Origin: Flammula alnicola
Taxonomy: Eukaryota > Basidiomycota > Agaricomycetes > Agaricales > Strophariaceae
Direction: 5' to 3'
DNA length: 44,553 nt
Assembly (NCBI GenBank): GCA_015499995.1
Contig: JADNRV010000372.1
Coordinates: 1 to 44,553, forward strand
Of this stretch, positions 1 through 11,830 are shown one piece after another. A program made the position numbers and the translations under genes. Position 1 is the first letter of the stretch; each line of letters begins with the position of its first letter. Below the pieces are notes generated by a model. The model was given only the letters and a program-made list of their open reading frames with translations, did no database searches and had not been told where the DNA came from.

Positions 1-460
1 GAAAATTTGATCCCTCCTGAGTGCCTAGCCGTGTCCTTAGCGTGACTCCGAGTTAGGATCATGTCATTGCCTCCTAATATGCTTCCAAAAGAGGGACATA
101 AGTACTGCTAGCGTAAAACATGGCTGAGCAGAGATTTGACAAATAGCTAAAGATGAAGCAGGAATTATCCACAGCGGAACATCGTTTGCTCTGCGATACC
201 TATTTGTATTCTCTCGGTGTGTATGTGAAGTTTGCTGTGCTGGATTTACTCGCCTTGAGTCTCTCGTTTGCGCAACAAACGCTACCACGACGGTGTTTGA
301 CTACACGCTGATACCCCTAGGTTTAGACAATTCACAAACTCATAGCAATACAATACGGCGTACACCGCCAAATGTATGATATCTGGCAGTCACGTTTTCT
401 AATTTCATTGGGTACATATGTCGATGCACATGAGTCAGATATGGAGCTAGCTTTATACCA

Positions 461-940
461 GCTGAAAGATTTGACATTAGGTTAGCTGGTTGGCACATGT
501 TCAGATGTGACAACTATGTAGCAGGAAGATCATCCTGAAGATCTTGTCCCACCCACCTGTCAGATCGGAAACCAGCTCCATCGCAGCTGAAATATTTGAT
601 GTTAATTCAGCTGGTCGACACATGTTTACATATAATATCCATGAAGCAGCAGGACCATCCTGGAGGTTTTGTTCCACCCATCTGCCAGATACAGAACCAG
701 CTCCGTCGCAGCTGAAATATTTGATGTTAATTCAGCTTGTCGGCACATGTTTACATATAATATCCATGAAGCAGCAGGACCATCCTGGAGGTCTTGTTCT
801 ACTTATCTGCCAGATACAGAACCAGCACCATCACAGCTGAAATATTTGATGTTGGCTCAGCTTGTTAGCAGATGATATTTAGACATCATGTCCATGTAGT
901 AGCAGGTCTATCCTGCGGGTCTCATCTCATCTACTAGTCA
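461..940. repeat. 125-bp tandem repeat, about 3.7 copies
   Basis: The motif starting gctgaaatatttgat recurs at 461 (diverged), 586, 711 and 836, exactly 125 bp apart. The copies at 586 and 711 are nearly identical over the whole unit; the first and last are diverged and the last is partial. Spurious open frames in this stretch come from the repeat. No gene is visible in 1-1,160 otherwise. Confidence 0.9.
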
Positions 941-1189
941 GACAATTCACACACACATGGTTGCGGGGTGTGGCTGCGCCCGGCATTATTAGTCCTTTTG
1001 TTCAGTGTTCTTTCTAGTCAGCAGGCACTTGAAATATATCTTACAAGAGAAGTATATGAAAAGAATAATATACAGGAAGATATCTATTACTTACATTGAA
1101 GACATATAATTTATGAAAGTAAGGCCGTAGCATGCATTACACACTGGAGCAGGAACCTACTAACTAAAAGACAAGTGTGCCAATGGAAG

Positions 1190-2039
1190 AACATTGGTGG
1201 TCAGGTTGCAGACGGTCGTAATGTGTGGCTGTGTATGGAGCGTGGCAGCCACCGAGAGACAGGCTGTAATTCCGTCTTGCTGAGCTGTGTCAAAGGAGAC
1301 AGGCGGGGCTGGTGGTGACAAGTCGACGGTGGTGGGTGGTCGCGGGTATCCGAACAAACTTGAACGTGGTCTGGTAAACATTCTTGAAACATTCGTAGAT
1401 CTGTGCCTTGGACATCATCTGCAGGGGCACCATCTCAGGTTCCTTGACCACCTTTTTAGATAAACGTGGGGCGGTTTATCGGCAACAGAACCTGAGCAAA
1501 TGTGGGTATTGGCAGCATCTTCCTGGACCAACTTGTAAGCACCCTGGCCATCGATCTCAGCGCGCACTTGAGTTTCGGGTGTTTCCAAAACCAATGGCAC
1601 ATGGAACTTGGTGTCCTTGACGGTCTTGGAGCTGGCAGCATGAGCATCAACCATTGCAGCACCGGGAAGGACACGGCGACCTTCGACCTTCGATTCGATG
1701 AAGATCCAAAAAGTCGCAGAGAGCTTGATCAACGATGAACTGTGGGTTGGCCGGTTTCTCTTGGACAGATTCTATTTGATGAGGAATGGCACCCAGGACG
1801 GATGAGCGAGTTGTGATGTAGGAAGGGTAGTTATAGAGACGTTGGAAGGGGTAGGTAGGAACGTCGGTCATTGCGAACTTGTAAGGCATTTGGTTGAATA
1901 GGACCTCAAAGTAGACGCTAAATCCTTTCTCGAATAAGGAAGAGAGTGCTGCCAGCATCGCGACAATTTGGTCTTTCCCGCGCTTGCCAGTGAAAGCGAG
2001 GCGAGATTTTGCAGCGAATTCTGGTGTTTGCATGTTAGA
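1190..2039 (-). pseudogene. PKS fragment: end of AT linker and dehydratase (DH) domain
   Basis: Read leftwards from about 2,039, the frame gives the post-AT linker (PTYPFQR, then YNYPSY), followed by a DH-type start with the histidine in LDLHRIEGRR and then VLPGAAMVDA. The reading frame shifts near 1,660-1,690, so the DH is split between two frames. A later stretch (AQIYECFKNVY) near 1,360-1,390 still resembles DH. After about 1,190 similarity ends without a clear terminus. This is the most downstream left-hand piece of the iterative PKS whose other parts lie at 2.0-3.8 kb and on the plus strand at 31.7-33.0, 37.3-38.0 and 41.2-42.6 kb. It is broken by frameshift and truncation and is very unlikely to make a product. 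Confidence 0.75.
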
Positions 2040-2955
2040 CCAGATAGTCGGTTGAGGCCCAACATCAACAATGACGTCGATTGACGAAGCCTTGGTTGCA
2101 GCCCAAGCAGTTTGGACAAACCTGACAGAGCTCTGAGCATGGTCAACCTACCAGGGGCGTCAGTGAGGGCGACAGAACAAAAGAAGCAAATAGTCTCACC
2201 CAGTACTTGGCGTCTAGACTTTCATGCTTTGGAATTTCTGCACCTCGCAGAGTGGAGAAGAACAGCTTTTCGAGGCCATCTATTGAATGCACGAGCGATG
2301 ACTGGAGATAATAAAGTGTCAGATTAAAATCAGCAGGCTGATTGGTCTGCACAAACCTGCTGCAGCAATCTCTTCCAAGCTGTGTCCCATAACGGCGTGG
2401 GAATGGACTCCTAGGCTTTCCAGCCAGGTAGAGACGGCATATTGGAAGATGAAGATGCAAACTTGGGCAACCTCACTATGATCGATTGAAAGGTTGCATG
2501 GCGCTGACTCCTCGACAAGATATGGAAGAATCGGGTAGCCAGTCAATGCAGATGCCTTGTTGGCAGCATCCGTGATGATACTTCGGAAGCCAGAGTATTG
2601 GTTGGCGAGGTAACGGCCCATGGCTTGGTACTGGGAGCCTTGACCAGAGAATCCAATGAGAATGCGGCGAGCATTTCCTCCTGATGCAGACGAAGACGAA
2701 CTTTGGAGGCGATCTTCAATGCGAGCAATCAAGTCTTGCATGTTGTTGACCACGCAAGCAAATCGATAACGGTAATGTTCGCGACCAACGCAACTTAGCA
2801 AGTCGTGTAGCAAATTGCATGGAAAAGTGACGAGGGGGCGTCGAGGCAGAAGTCCAAGTATTTGTTCAGATATTGAATAAGTGCGTCTTCGCTCTTTCCG
2901 CTCTTTCCGCTGACGACAAACATCATGGAGTGGTTTCCAGAATTGACGAAGATGA
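2040..2955 (-). pseudogene. PKS acyltransferase (AT) domain, internally deleted
   Basis: The AT N-part shows the GQGSQ motif (FSGQGSQYQAMGRYLANQY) and the active-site serine in GHSLEE, where the family normally has GHSxGE; the glycine is replaced by glutamate. A short intron follows at about 2,360-2,302. Soon after it, from 2,283, the sequence jumps to the C-terminal AT part (LFFSTLRGAEIPKHESLDAK, then DVIVDVGPQPTIW). The middle of AT is missing here but present on the plus strand at 37.46-37.75 kb. Positions 2,284-2,457 are 172/174 identical to 37,291-37,464 in inverse orientation. At 2,955 the AT linker joins directly to the KS N-half, so the KS catalytic half is also missing here. Confidence 0.85.
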
Positions 2956-3815
2956 TTTGGGCTTCATAAAAGTTTGATGTAGCCTTCTTCCATTGCAGCA
3001 GCAACAAAGACACACATGCCACTACCCTTGACTTTCGAAGGAGGAATATTGGCGTTTTCCAGCGCCTCGAAAGCAATTTCCAATGAAAGACGAATATTTG
3101 GAGCAACATGGAATGCTTCCGCTGATGAGATACCGAAGAATGAGTGATCGAAGCCGTAAACGTCCACAAAGCCAGCTTTCTCGAGAGTGATGTCGCAAGG
3201 GGCAGGAGGGTCCTTTGAGTCTGGTGATCGGTAGAAGCTAGCATGATCCCATCGAGAAGCAGGAACAGGCGTCATAATGTCCTCACGCTTATCGATGAGG
3301 GCCTTCCAGAAGCCTTCTGGGGTGTCGATGTCACCAGGCAGGCGAACGGCCTGACCAACGATCACGATTTCTTCTCGTTCTCGAGTGGGAGGAGCAACCC
3401 TAGTGGAAGGACGAATCTTTGACGCGGTTACGTCCGTGCCCAGGTCAGACAAGATGGCGTTGGTCAGAGAGACTAGGTTGATATGTGTATGACAGGTATT
3501 CAAAGGAAGGGCCATGTCGAATTGGCGATTGAGCTTGTTGACAATCATGGTAGACATGGCAGAATCCATTCCCAGCTAGTGACGAAGTATTGAGTAATAG
3601 AAGCGCACAAAAGAAAGGCAGAACTCTGACCTCCGCAAATGTGGCCGGAGCATTGTCGTCCATCGTCTCTTCTGAAATTCTCAAGGTCTGGAGGACGATG
3701 TTGGAAACAATGGCAGCGATTTGATCCCCAGTCTTGCCATGCGCGCGGGATGACGAGGTGGCAGGGTTTCGTCTCGGTTTGAGGAGCAATGCCTTCATCA
3801 GAGCGGCTGAGAAGA
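2956..3815 (-). pseudogene. PKS fragment: acyl carrier protein and N-terminal half of ketosynthase
   Basis: A carrier domain comes first, with phosphopantetheine site LGMDSAM and flanking text GDQIAAIVSNIVLQTLRI; an intron at about 3,572-3,630 separates two exons. The KS start follows (EEIVIVGQAVRLPGD, then PEGFWKALID and VPASRWDHASFY). It runs to VFVAAAMEEGYIKLL and stops before the active-site cysteine. A frameshift at about 2,965 leads straight into the AT linker. The missing half, with all three catalytic residues, is at 31.69-32.99 kb on the other strand. The 5' boundary at about 3,812 is an intron acceptor (cttctcag). The natural upstream partner would be the adenylation domain that ends at 42,599, which suggests a second rearrangement breakpoint here. 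Confidence 0.85.
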
Positions 3816-4029
3816 GTAGGCAGCTAATAACAAGATGAAAACCGTGTCGTGTTAAGCTCAGCAAGCTTGGACAGGGCATTACGAGCGCACCTGGTGGACA
3901 GCCTCTGCAAGGGGCCGTCTTTTGATACTTCTGTCTCATCACAAGCCATCCGGACTTATGAAAAGACCACATCCCTCTTCGGAGGGGACAGGTGAGCAGC
4001 GTCGTTGGTCGTTCGAAAGGAGAGAATCA

Positions 4030-6215
4030 GAGCTAACTCATTTGCGCTTGTCGAAGTTCATGAGGTTTTGCCCTTCCTGAGAGGAGGCCTCGATAATATC
4101 CGGTGTTGCAATTATCTCAAGCATACGTTCCAATAACCAGCCCATGTCTACCGTTAATGAATCCACGGAAGAGGTAGACTGGACATAGGGCTGAAGCAAG
4201 AGAGACGAAAGGTAATCACATGACGAGCCTCGACTGAGAGCAACGCCCTGCCATGCACGATGATGCATGAGACTTTCCACACTCAACAGAGCAGAAGTCA
4301 CCACGGCTTCGACAAACGACCGCACACAAGGCTGGTCTATTAATTGAGGAGTCGAAGGTGTTTCTGTATTTTGCAGTCGAGATACCTCTATCCCTTGAAT
4401 GAGGAGCTCCATGTGAGCCTGTCTCGCCCGAAGGCTCATTCAAGGGGCAACCAATTTGGATATGAGCCACTTACGGACGATTCCATATGCTCGGACGCAA
4501 CTACGCACACCAGGTGGGAGTAGGCGATACAACACATCCTGAGTCAATTCAGAGATAAGGGAAGAAGGTTCCATCTCCTGGATGTGAGAGTAGATAGTCT
4601 GTACCTCGACCAACTCTTCGATGGGACCAACGTCTGAGATGAAAACCAGCCAGTTCGATTTGACGTCTGCACTTCAAGCAAATCGGCAGTGATGTAAAGG
4701 TCCTAGAATTGGTCATCAGATATTAGCTAGAAAAGGTAAATTGTCGACATACATCCTGAGTGACGTTGCTGAACGCCGTGCAAAACATTCCATCCAAATT
4801 GTCGACGAACCCTTCTGGGTCCATTTGCTCAACGTCAGGGGGTTCGCGAGTGCTGATGTTGCGTGTTCGTGTTCATGTTCCCCTACTAGCTTGCGGCCGT
4901 TGATTGTGGAGTCCTCGAGAAATAGTGGGTCGCATCGTTTGCGACAAAGAATGTCAATTTGACTGAGTGTATCCAAAGCGTCCCATGCCTTTTGCACCGC
5001 TGGAGCATTGAGCATTGTCGTCTTGTCTTCTCTTCGACTGTCCAAAAAGGCCCATACGGCATTGTAGAGCTGGGCGTCATCCAAAATATCTTGAGCACCC
5101 GCCACCGATCATCAGCCACTCTTTAACCATGCTGAAACTTCATTTTGCCACCAGGGGATAATCATATATCGGCGGCGAAGAGCCTGAAGGTTATGAAGTA
5201 ATAGATCTTTCGTAATAGCTGAGCAAATTGTGAGCATGATGTGATAATGATAGAAACAAGTGCAAATACCTTGAAAATCCATTGTCGTCGGCTACGGACA
5301 CAGATATATTCTCGAGTCCGTGCACAAGGATATTAACCAAGTTGTTTAAAGTTCCAGCTTGGACAACTACACAAAGTGGAGGATCGGAAGAAGGTTCGAC
5401 AGTTACGAAATTTGAGAAATGTGAGCGATTAAGGTGCGAGACTAACTGCAATGAACTGCGGCTGCCATGCTGCTTTCGCTCCAAGCCTTGAGATGAACTA
5501 GGTTTGACACGGATGGATGGGTTTCGACCAAGTGGTTTCTCTGCCCCTTCAACCGAGCTCGGAGGACGAGAAGGGGTTCGAGACGAGGATGGCCTAGAAT
5601 TAGGAGCCGACTCGAATTCTCCACTCTGAACCACTAGCAGGATATCTCCATTATATACTGAGATCAAGGTCCCTCCATGACCCAGGATTAGTTTGGTGAA
5701 ACCTTGATTCCCAGCTTAGCTTTGAAGCTGCCGACCCGCGTCGAGACCAGATATTGCATATCAGATGTCTCGCTATCCAGTTGGCTCCTGACAAGTTTCG
5801 ACCTATCGACCTATCGACTAGGGTTAGGGTTGGCGATGGGTCAGGGAAAAGCAGCGGCATTAAAGATGTCGAAGTTGTCTGAGAAGGTGCTGCTCTAGTC
5901 CAAAAGTAAGGCTCGAAGAGGCCTTTCCGACGACGCTCGGCTGCGAGAGACAAGGACATAAACTGTTCAATACTGCGTCACATTAGTAGATAGTTATCGG
6001 AAAAGGCTTACCGCTGAAGTTTCACTGCCATGCTGCCTCCTTCAGCAGCCATCTCTCGCCAAAATGCCACCATCCTTAGAATGTCCTCAGTTATCTTGTT
6101 CTCAGAAATGTATGTCTTCATGGTAGGCAGTTGTTCGGGGACGAGATGCTCACTGACTTGCTCATGCAACTTGGACATGGTAGATATTGACGAACAAATG
6201 ACGTTTCTAGACATC
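4030..6215 (-). pseudogene. RasGEF (Cdc25-type) fragment: RasGEF_N and linker
   Basis: Several exons read leftwards match large basidiomycete Ras guanine-nucleotide exchange factors. In order they are an upstream segment with TMKTYISENKITEDILRMVA, then AAERRRKGLFEPYFW, YLVSTRVGSFKAKLGIKV, a Ser/Pro-rich linker, the RasGEF_N part (VVVQAGTLNNLVNILVHGLE), ILDDAQLYNAVWAFLDS, EELVEVQTIYSHIQEMEPSS and the segment ending EGQNLMNFDKRK. The catalytic RasGEF domain that activates Ras by exchanging GDP is not present. The frame is broken near 4,800-4,950, 5,100-5,190 and 5,690-5,880. Upstream it abuts a sulfite reductase fragment, and downstream, after about 200 bp, a PKS carrier domain. The family assignment is from remembered family text, not a search. 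Confidence 0.75.
5800..5831. repeat. Two TTAGGG-like units next to an 8-bp repeat
   Basis: The sequence ctagggttagggtt (5,818-5,831) contains two TTAGGG units, the usual basidiomycete telomere repeat. It is preceded by two copies of cgacctat (from 5,800). It lies at the point where the RasGEF reading frame breaks. With only two units, chance is a fair explanation. Confidence 0.4.
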
Positions 6216-6249
6216 TATTATCAGCAAGTGTGCAATGAAAAATATTGCG

Positions 6250-6715
6250 ACAAAATTCGAACCTGTTCACATCACCGCAGGTAGCAAGCGTGTCAAGGAG
6301 AGAACGCGGTTGATGTCCTGCATGGCTTCAAGTGTCATTTAATCACACCGTGGAACTGGAACATCTGGCAAGTGGTAATCTTGAAAGTGCCCGAGCCGTG
6401 CTCATCAGCGATCTGGTCCATCTGCAGCCATTGGATCGGGTTGAAGACTCCTCTTGGCATCTGGACATGGATGGTTCGATGCCCTGGGCCTCGCGTTCCT
6501 CGCCTCTCCCTCTCGTATATCCTGGTCATCTTGCTGATATATACCATGGAACTTTAGTGAGCTGGCCATCGCTAGCAGCAACGAGACTGCCGGTGCCGAA
6601 GTCCTCCAAACCCTCAGCAATTGCCCTGCAGGTAGCCCGAGGCGGCTTTGATGTGCTCGTTGGTGATGGGCTGGAGCTCAGCTTCAGTTACTTCGATGTT
6701 GATGCGTGTCATTGC
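6250..6715 (-). pseudogene. Sulfite reductase (NADPH) hemoprotein beta subunit, N-terminal fragment
   Basis: From 6,713 leftwards the frame reads MTRINIEVTEAELQPITNEH and then IKAASGYLQGN. It continues in other frames with AEGLEDFGTGSLVAASDGQ, FHGIYQQDDQDIREG, MPRGVFNPIQWLQMDQIADE and TFKITTCQMFQFHGVIK. This is the N-terminal ferrite-reductase-like repeat of the MET5/CysI family, which reduces sulfite to sulfide. At least two frameshifts and one nonsense codon (TGA after GVIK, where the family has RHLK) break it. The siroheme and 4Fe-4S cysteine region is absent. It ends near 6,250 at a junction with RasGEF sequence. The upstream stretch 6,730-7,340 shows no recognisable gene. Confidence 0.75.
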
Positions 6716-6729
6716 AGCTAATAAGACTT

Positions 6730-7342
6730 CTTGTCACATCTCTAGCTGACAAAAAATGAGGGTAAGTGGGGTATAGCGGAGCGAAGATGGTGTTGACTAA
6801 CCTTTTCACAGTTTGAACGTGTACGCATGATGTATCGAGGAGGGGGCGATGGGAGTTATCAGTATGTGTCCTGTCCTCTTCGTTGTTGCTGGCACTGACA
6901 GTGCGCTCGTTTGTCTGATCTCGCTTAGCCGACTGTGGTGTGAAGCGATGGTGGTAGGTTGTGTTTTGAGGGGTAGAGCAGCATGGATGACTTGTGCAGT
7001 TCCGATTCCAGCAGCAGCGGGTATGCAGGGGCATGACGTGACGAACAAGGGTGGGTGGTGTTACCGACGGTGGTGGGCTTTGGTTGGTTCAAGGTGGTGG
7101 AGGGGAAGCCGTAGCGCGACGGTCCGTGTTTGAGCCGCACCGACGGATCTGGGCAAGGCCAGCAAGCTTGGGGCATTACGCACAATACTTGCATTGGTGT
7201 GGCATATTTGCCCCGTTGGCGGCTGACGAGTGCAGAGGTCGCACTAACTGCATAAAATAGGAGACTTTCAAAGTTATTTAGTGAGATGCCAGAAACTTTT
7301 CAACCACTCTAGCTCAACGCCTGACCAAAATTCAAGTTATTA
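6730..7342. other. Stretch without a recognisable gene
   Basis: Overlapping open frames of 70-116 codons exist on both strands, but none shows intron structure, motifs or family resemblance. GT-rich, low-complexity text such as ggtggtggagggg is present. I see no terminator, promoter or repeat worth naming. Confidence 0.5.
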
Positions 7343-10300
7343 TTATAATGATAATGCCATCTCAGTGTCATCTGCCTCTGCCTCCATTTCCGATCTCGTT
7401 CGTTTCTTCGGTATTACTGAGCCTGTCTTGTCCGCTGGTGTTGTTGCCTCTTTCTTCTTCTGTGCTGCGCGTGCTTCTAGCTTGGCTTTCTGTGTGGCTC
7501 GAAGGCTGTGTGCAATTTCGGTATGTTTTGCCTTTCGGACCTCAAGTGGATAAAGAAGGATAGGAACAACAAGTGAACGTTCCAAGGCTGCTCGAAGGCG
7601 GTGTGCATTGTGGAATGCATGGGTGTTAATGACAAAGCGTTCAATTGGTTTGTGTTCAATATAGGTTTTGAATAAACCCGATTCGACTCGCTCCTGTATT
7701 AGTGGCTGCTTGCCCGATGCTGTACATTTTGCCAGCGGGCAATCATGCTGCACATTGTAAAGGAATCCTATATCCTGCACATGTTATTTAGAGCATATTA
7801 TTAAATATAGAGACCATGGGATATACATACAGTAGAAGGAATAACAGCGTAGATTGTTTCTTCATGGCGTCGAGCTAGCATTGGCATTCCAAAAATTTCA
7901 TGTCGAGTCCTACGGATTTCGAAAACGTCGAGCACAATGACAGCACGTTTGCCTTCGGATTCTGCCAAAATTTCAACAATGCAACCAGTAACGGATTGTT
8001 TGGCCTATATAAAAAGGGTATTAGGGTAAATACACTGAGATAATAACGGTTCAACATACATTGAATGGCGATGTCGCAAAGACCCATGATCCTACTAAAC
8101 ACTTATCTCCAGAACCCGCGATAGCAAATCGGCAGGCCGTCCATTGTGAATCGGTACCTTCTGAAGAGTTCACGGCCTTGGCCCCTTGTGTCTGGAGCCA
8201 CGGAATATACTTTCGGCTCTCAATCTTTTGACTTGCATCTCGCTTGAGCGGTTCCAATCTAAAAGAGCCTAAACATCATGTAAGCAAACTGAGTTGTATA
8301 GTAGAAATCAAGACCTACCATTGACAAGCTTTTCATTACTGGTCCAACCTATAAGAGCTTGAAGTGTTGGATGATCATGGATGAAGTTGCGAACAGAAGG
8401 CCCTGGTCTCTTCCATTCCCCATCCCCTGCCGGCCACCAACCACCTGTGAGACGATATTTTAATACTTCTTGACTGGCCAATTGGAAGGCTATGTCTCGA
8501 CTTGGTGCAAGGTGGTTTGAGTAGATAGAGCAGAACCTAAAGATAGCATTGAAACACTCAAAGGTCTCTGTTGCAACCCCAACCAGAGGTCCAAAACGGA
8601 GAATGTCTGCTTTCAAGTGTACAAGAAGGTGGAGTTTCAACTTGGATGTCATTTTCGATGGGTCGATCAAGGCGAACAGGTCAAGTACATTTGCAGCGGC
8701 AATTTCAATGTCTGACTGTAAACAAATCATTGAGAAAATGCAAGGACAACATGACGATCCAAACATACAAGATATTCTTCCATATTTGGTATTTCTGGCA
8801 TCCACAAGAGCGCCGTAAGCTCTCCCACTGCTTTAGTGAGAAGAAACCGAGTGGTGTCTACAAGATCATAGACGTGAAACACATTGACCTGTGCAATAGT
8901 TTTAAACTGCCGTCCATTTAGTGACTTCGCGTATTGCATGATGTAATTAGGTCGAATGGCATGTATGGAAAGCCCAGATGTGTCGGTTGATTGCAAACGA
9001 ACTGAATATGTTTGTTTTTGACTGGTTGTCCATGAAGTATGCGAGCCGTGCCACAGGTATTTCACAATACCCAGAAGAATGGTGTGAAGAATTTCCACTG
9101 GAGTATCAACAGCAGCGTCGAACCCTACGGAATAATAATTAAAAAATCAGATGGCGACTGCAAAATTGACAGGGAAGTGCTCACCGTCCAACTTCAAAAA
9201 TGGATTATAAATCTCACTTTTATGCTCCTGCACCCAGGTGAGCAGTTTGCTCTGAATATCAGCCGTAGTCCGTCCAGGGTGTTCCTTGCGTAATGTTCTT
9301 GCTTGATCTATCAGGTAATCAATCCAATATTGGGTGTAAGAATCTTTGATACCATTCTTAGTCTGCTGATTCTGCACGTTCTGGGCAACGCCCAGACAGG
9401 CCAATTGGACCTGGTACTCGACATCCAAGACGATCTCTTCAGCAGAACGAGGATCACCAGGCTGTATATTTCGTCTAGTAAGCACTGAGAATAAGACACA
9501 ATTGTTGCTCACCTCAAAGAGACTATGAAAGCCTTCATCAGATTCTTTAACTTCGTGTGTGCCACCAGCGTGGCATTTCCTGCATAGCTGGTTTCCATTT
9601 ACACCAATGTGGCCGCAGACTTCACTTTGAGCAGGGTTGTCGCCTGGGCCACAGTTAACATTTATCTTGAACCGCATTTGTGCTCCTGATGTCCCATGAC
9701 GGACCTTCACAGGCTTTTTATGCGTTGACCTATTAATTAATTAGTATCAGAGCGGCATTTGAATAACTTCGACGTACTCGATAACCTGTTTAATACCATG
9801 AAACTGCTCAGTAATACTAGCAACTGGTGACGTCGATACAAAGTGTGTGTGGAATTCTTGTTGAAGAAGTTTTCGGGGTAGGTTTCGGTGACTTATATAG
9901 ATGTTCCAGTGTTTATTCCAGCTCTTTGATCGGTTTCCAGATACATCATCACCAAAAACATCGATCCAGCTGGTGTATAGGGGATCGCCTTCTGCTAATG
10001 CGCGATCTGGATTAGGCATACGTGCTGGATGTCCAGATTCAATAGTTTGACCTGTTTTTCATGAGCGGCTTTAATACGCAGGAGTCAGAGTAAATGTGCA
10101 ACTCACCGTTCCAGGTAGGAAGCAAACTCATGTCCTTCAAGTCTAGAAAATTATTCTGAAAATCCGACGCCTGTACTAGAATGGTTTCACTATCGATCAC
10201 ATTTGCAACAGACTGCAGTGCTATCAACATCTTGAATTAATTACAATCAAATTTCGTACCTGGTTATCAAACGTAACAGCATATGCATCTGCACAAACAT

Positions 10301-11700
10301 TCCCGTCTTCGTACTCCAGCCACCGCACTGGAATAATAAAAGTACCATTCTTGAGGCGTGCAACTTCATCAATGTAGTAATGGCAGTTGCCAGCATCATA
10401 CATAGGGCTTAATGTATGCGGATCAACATCCTTCCTCCATTTCTGAGCATGATAAACCTCAGATATAACACCATCCCGGGGAATCACTGGATAACGACGG
10501 ATATGACCGCATACCATGGGATTGGCCCAGTCCTAAGTACAATAAAACATCTAAGTCTGATCTTAGATAGTGTAAAGACATTGCGCACCATGGCCACCAG
10601 AGTACGCGGATCATTCATGGAATAAACATTGCCTTTAGGAGACTTGTGCTGTGTGGTTGGTACACCAGTTGACTTCCGAAGAGAGGCCTGTACCTGACGA
10701 AGATGGTATAAAGAGGGGACGTCGCGGGCACCGCCTTCACGGAGTATCCAGAGAAATACATTCATGAGCGAGTTAGAAATTCGCATTCTAGGGAGGTTGT
10801 CAAGGGTATCAAGGAGGAACATCTATTATGGAAGGGAAAGTATGTTTAATCATTGGTTGGAGGGTTAAAGAGTATACATATTACTCACCATCTTTGATTC
10901 ATAAGGCGACCAAGCATCGGAAATCTTGGGTTCACTTGTGCCTTGCGGCTCTTCAGTAAGTACGTCGGGTGCATTCAAGTCTATCCAAAGCATGATATGC
11001 ATTGAAATGTATGAAAACAATTCAATGGAATATACGTACTTGCATTCCGTAACAACTCGGACAGGATATCCTCTTGTTCCAACGCATCCAGCAGTAGTTC
11101 ACCATCATTTGGATCTTCTTCAGGAAGGAAATCTGCACTATGCCAAAGATCAAAATCAGCGGCCTCCTGCTCCAGGCGCTTCCTCTCCTCTGCTGCAGCA
11201 AGTGTATGGTCGACTCCAGCATCAAAGACTTCATTGCCAAGTGCGTAGCGGTCCCACATTCTTTGCTCTTCCTCACTTAGCTGAGGAGGAGGAGCGTGTG
11301 CTGTTGCAGTAGCTTCCGGTTGGATTGTTGAAGATAGTATAATAAAATCGATGTTATCTTCCATCGCACTTTCTTCTTGCATAGAGCGTTCTCCAGCTTT
11401 TTCAGCAGATTCTTTGATTCTCTGGGCCTCGAGGGAGTTGGCATGGTTGTCTGACTTTAAGTGATTAGATACGCTTCCCTTGTTGATCCACCCACTGCCA
11501 TTTTCTTTGCGTGCCGCAAGACATATGGTGCATCGGACTTTCAGGCAGTCGTCTGAAATTTCTATAACTAAGAATTGTTCACATTAAACTGCAGATAAGG
11601 GTAGAATTTGGAAACCTACAGTCAGGCAGTGGATTTTTTGACTTGCGTCCTTTTGCCATTCTTCAAAACCTACGTATGAGTCCGAAGGAAGAATATGGTA
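7343..11700 (-). CDS. Multi-exon transposase-like protein with N-terminal zinc finger (Agaricomycete multicopy family)
   Basis: About ten or more exons with standard introns read leftwards, and the junctions checked (7,774/7,833; 8,318/8,268; 8,712/8,772) stay in frame. Near 11,440-11,530 there is a BED- or C2H2-like finger ([12 protein letters not shown]... then [12 protein letters not shown]). An acidic segment follows. The conserved body has [65 protein letters not shown] and [18 protein letters not shown]. The C-terminus has [17 protein letters not shown] and a basic tail rich in Lys/Arg/Glu. I recognise this as a family found in many copies in mushroom genomes, probably related to large DNA transposons of the KDZ or Plavaka type, but I could not identify catalytic residues or terminal inverted repeats. 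The true start is uncertain: a frame open to 11,835 may be spliced to the finger exon. It appears intact, unlike its neighbours. Confidence 0.65.
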
Positions 11701-11801
11701 TGGCCATTTCAAGTCATAAATTGTGTCACGTGATAACAGAATAATGTTTGCGCTGGGCTGCGGGGCGTTCATGCCCCCATTCCATGCACTAATGGTACGT
11801 G

Positions 11802-11830
11802 ATCCTGCCCTAGGACCAGTGGCAGGATCC
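11802..11830. repeat. Imperfect palindrome with 9-bp arms
   Basis: The arms gatcctgcc and ggcaggatc flank an 11-bp spacer just upstream of the transposase-like gene. It could be part of an element end or a hairpin; no matching copy was found at the other side of that gene. Confidence 0.5.

Noticed and set aside
544..875. Two overlapping plus-strand open frames as repeat proteins
   Set aside because: They only translate the 125-bp tandem repeat and lack any protein-like conservation.
5818..5831. A chromosome end or new telomere
   Set aside because: Only two TTAGGG units, flanked on both sides by unique coding-like sequence.
6684..7260. Open frames on both strands in 6.7-7.3 kb as genes
   Set aside because: No motifs, introns or family resemblance; composition is low-complexity and frames overlap on both strands.
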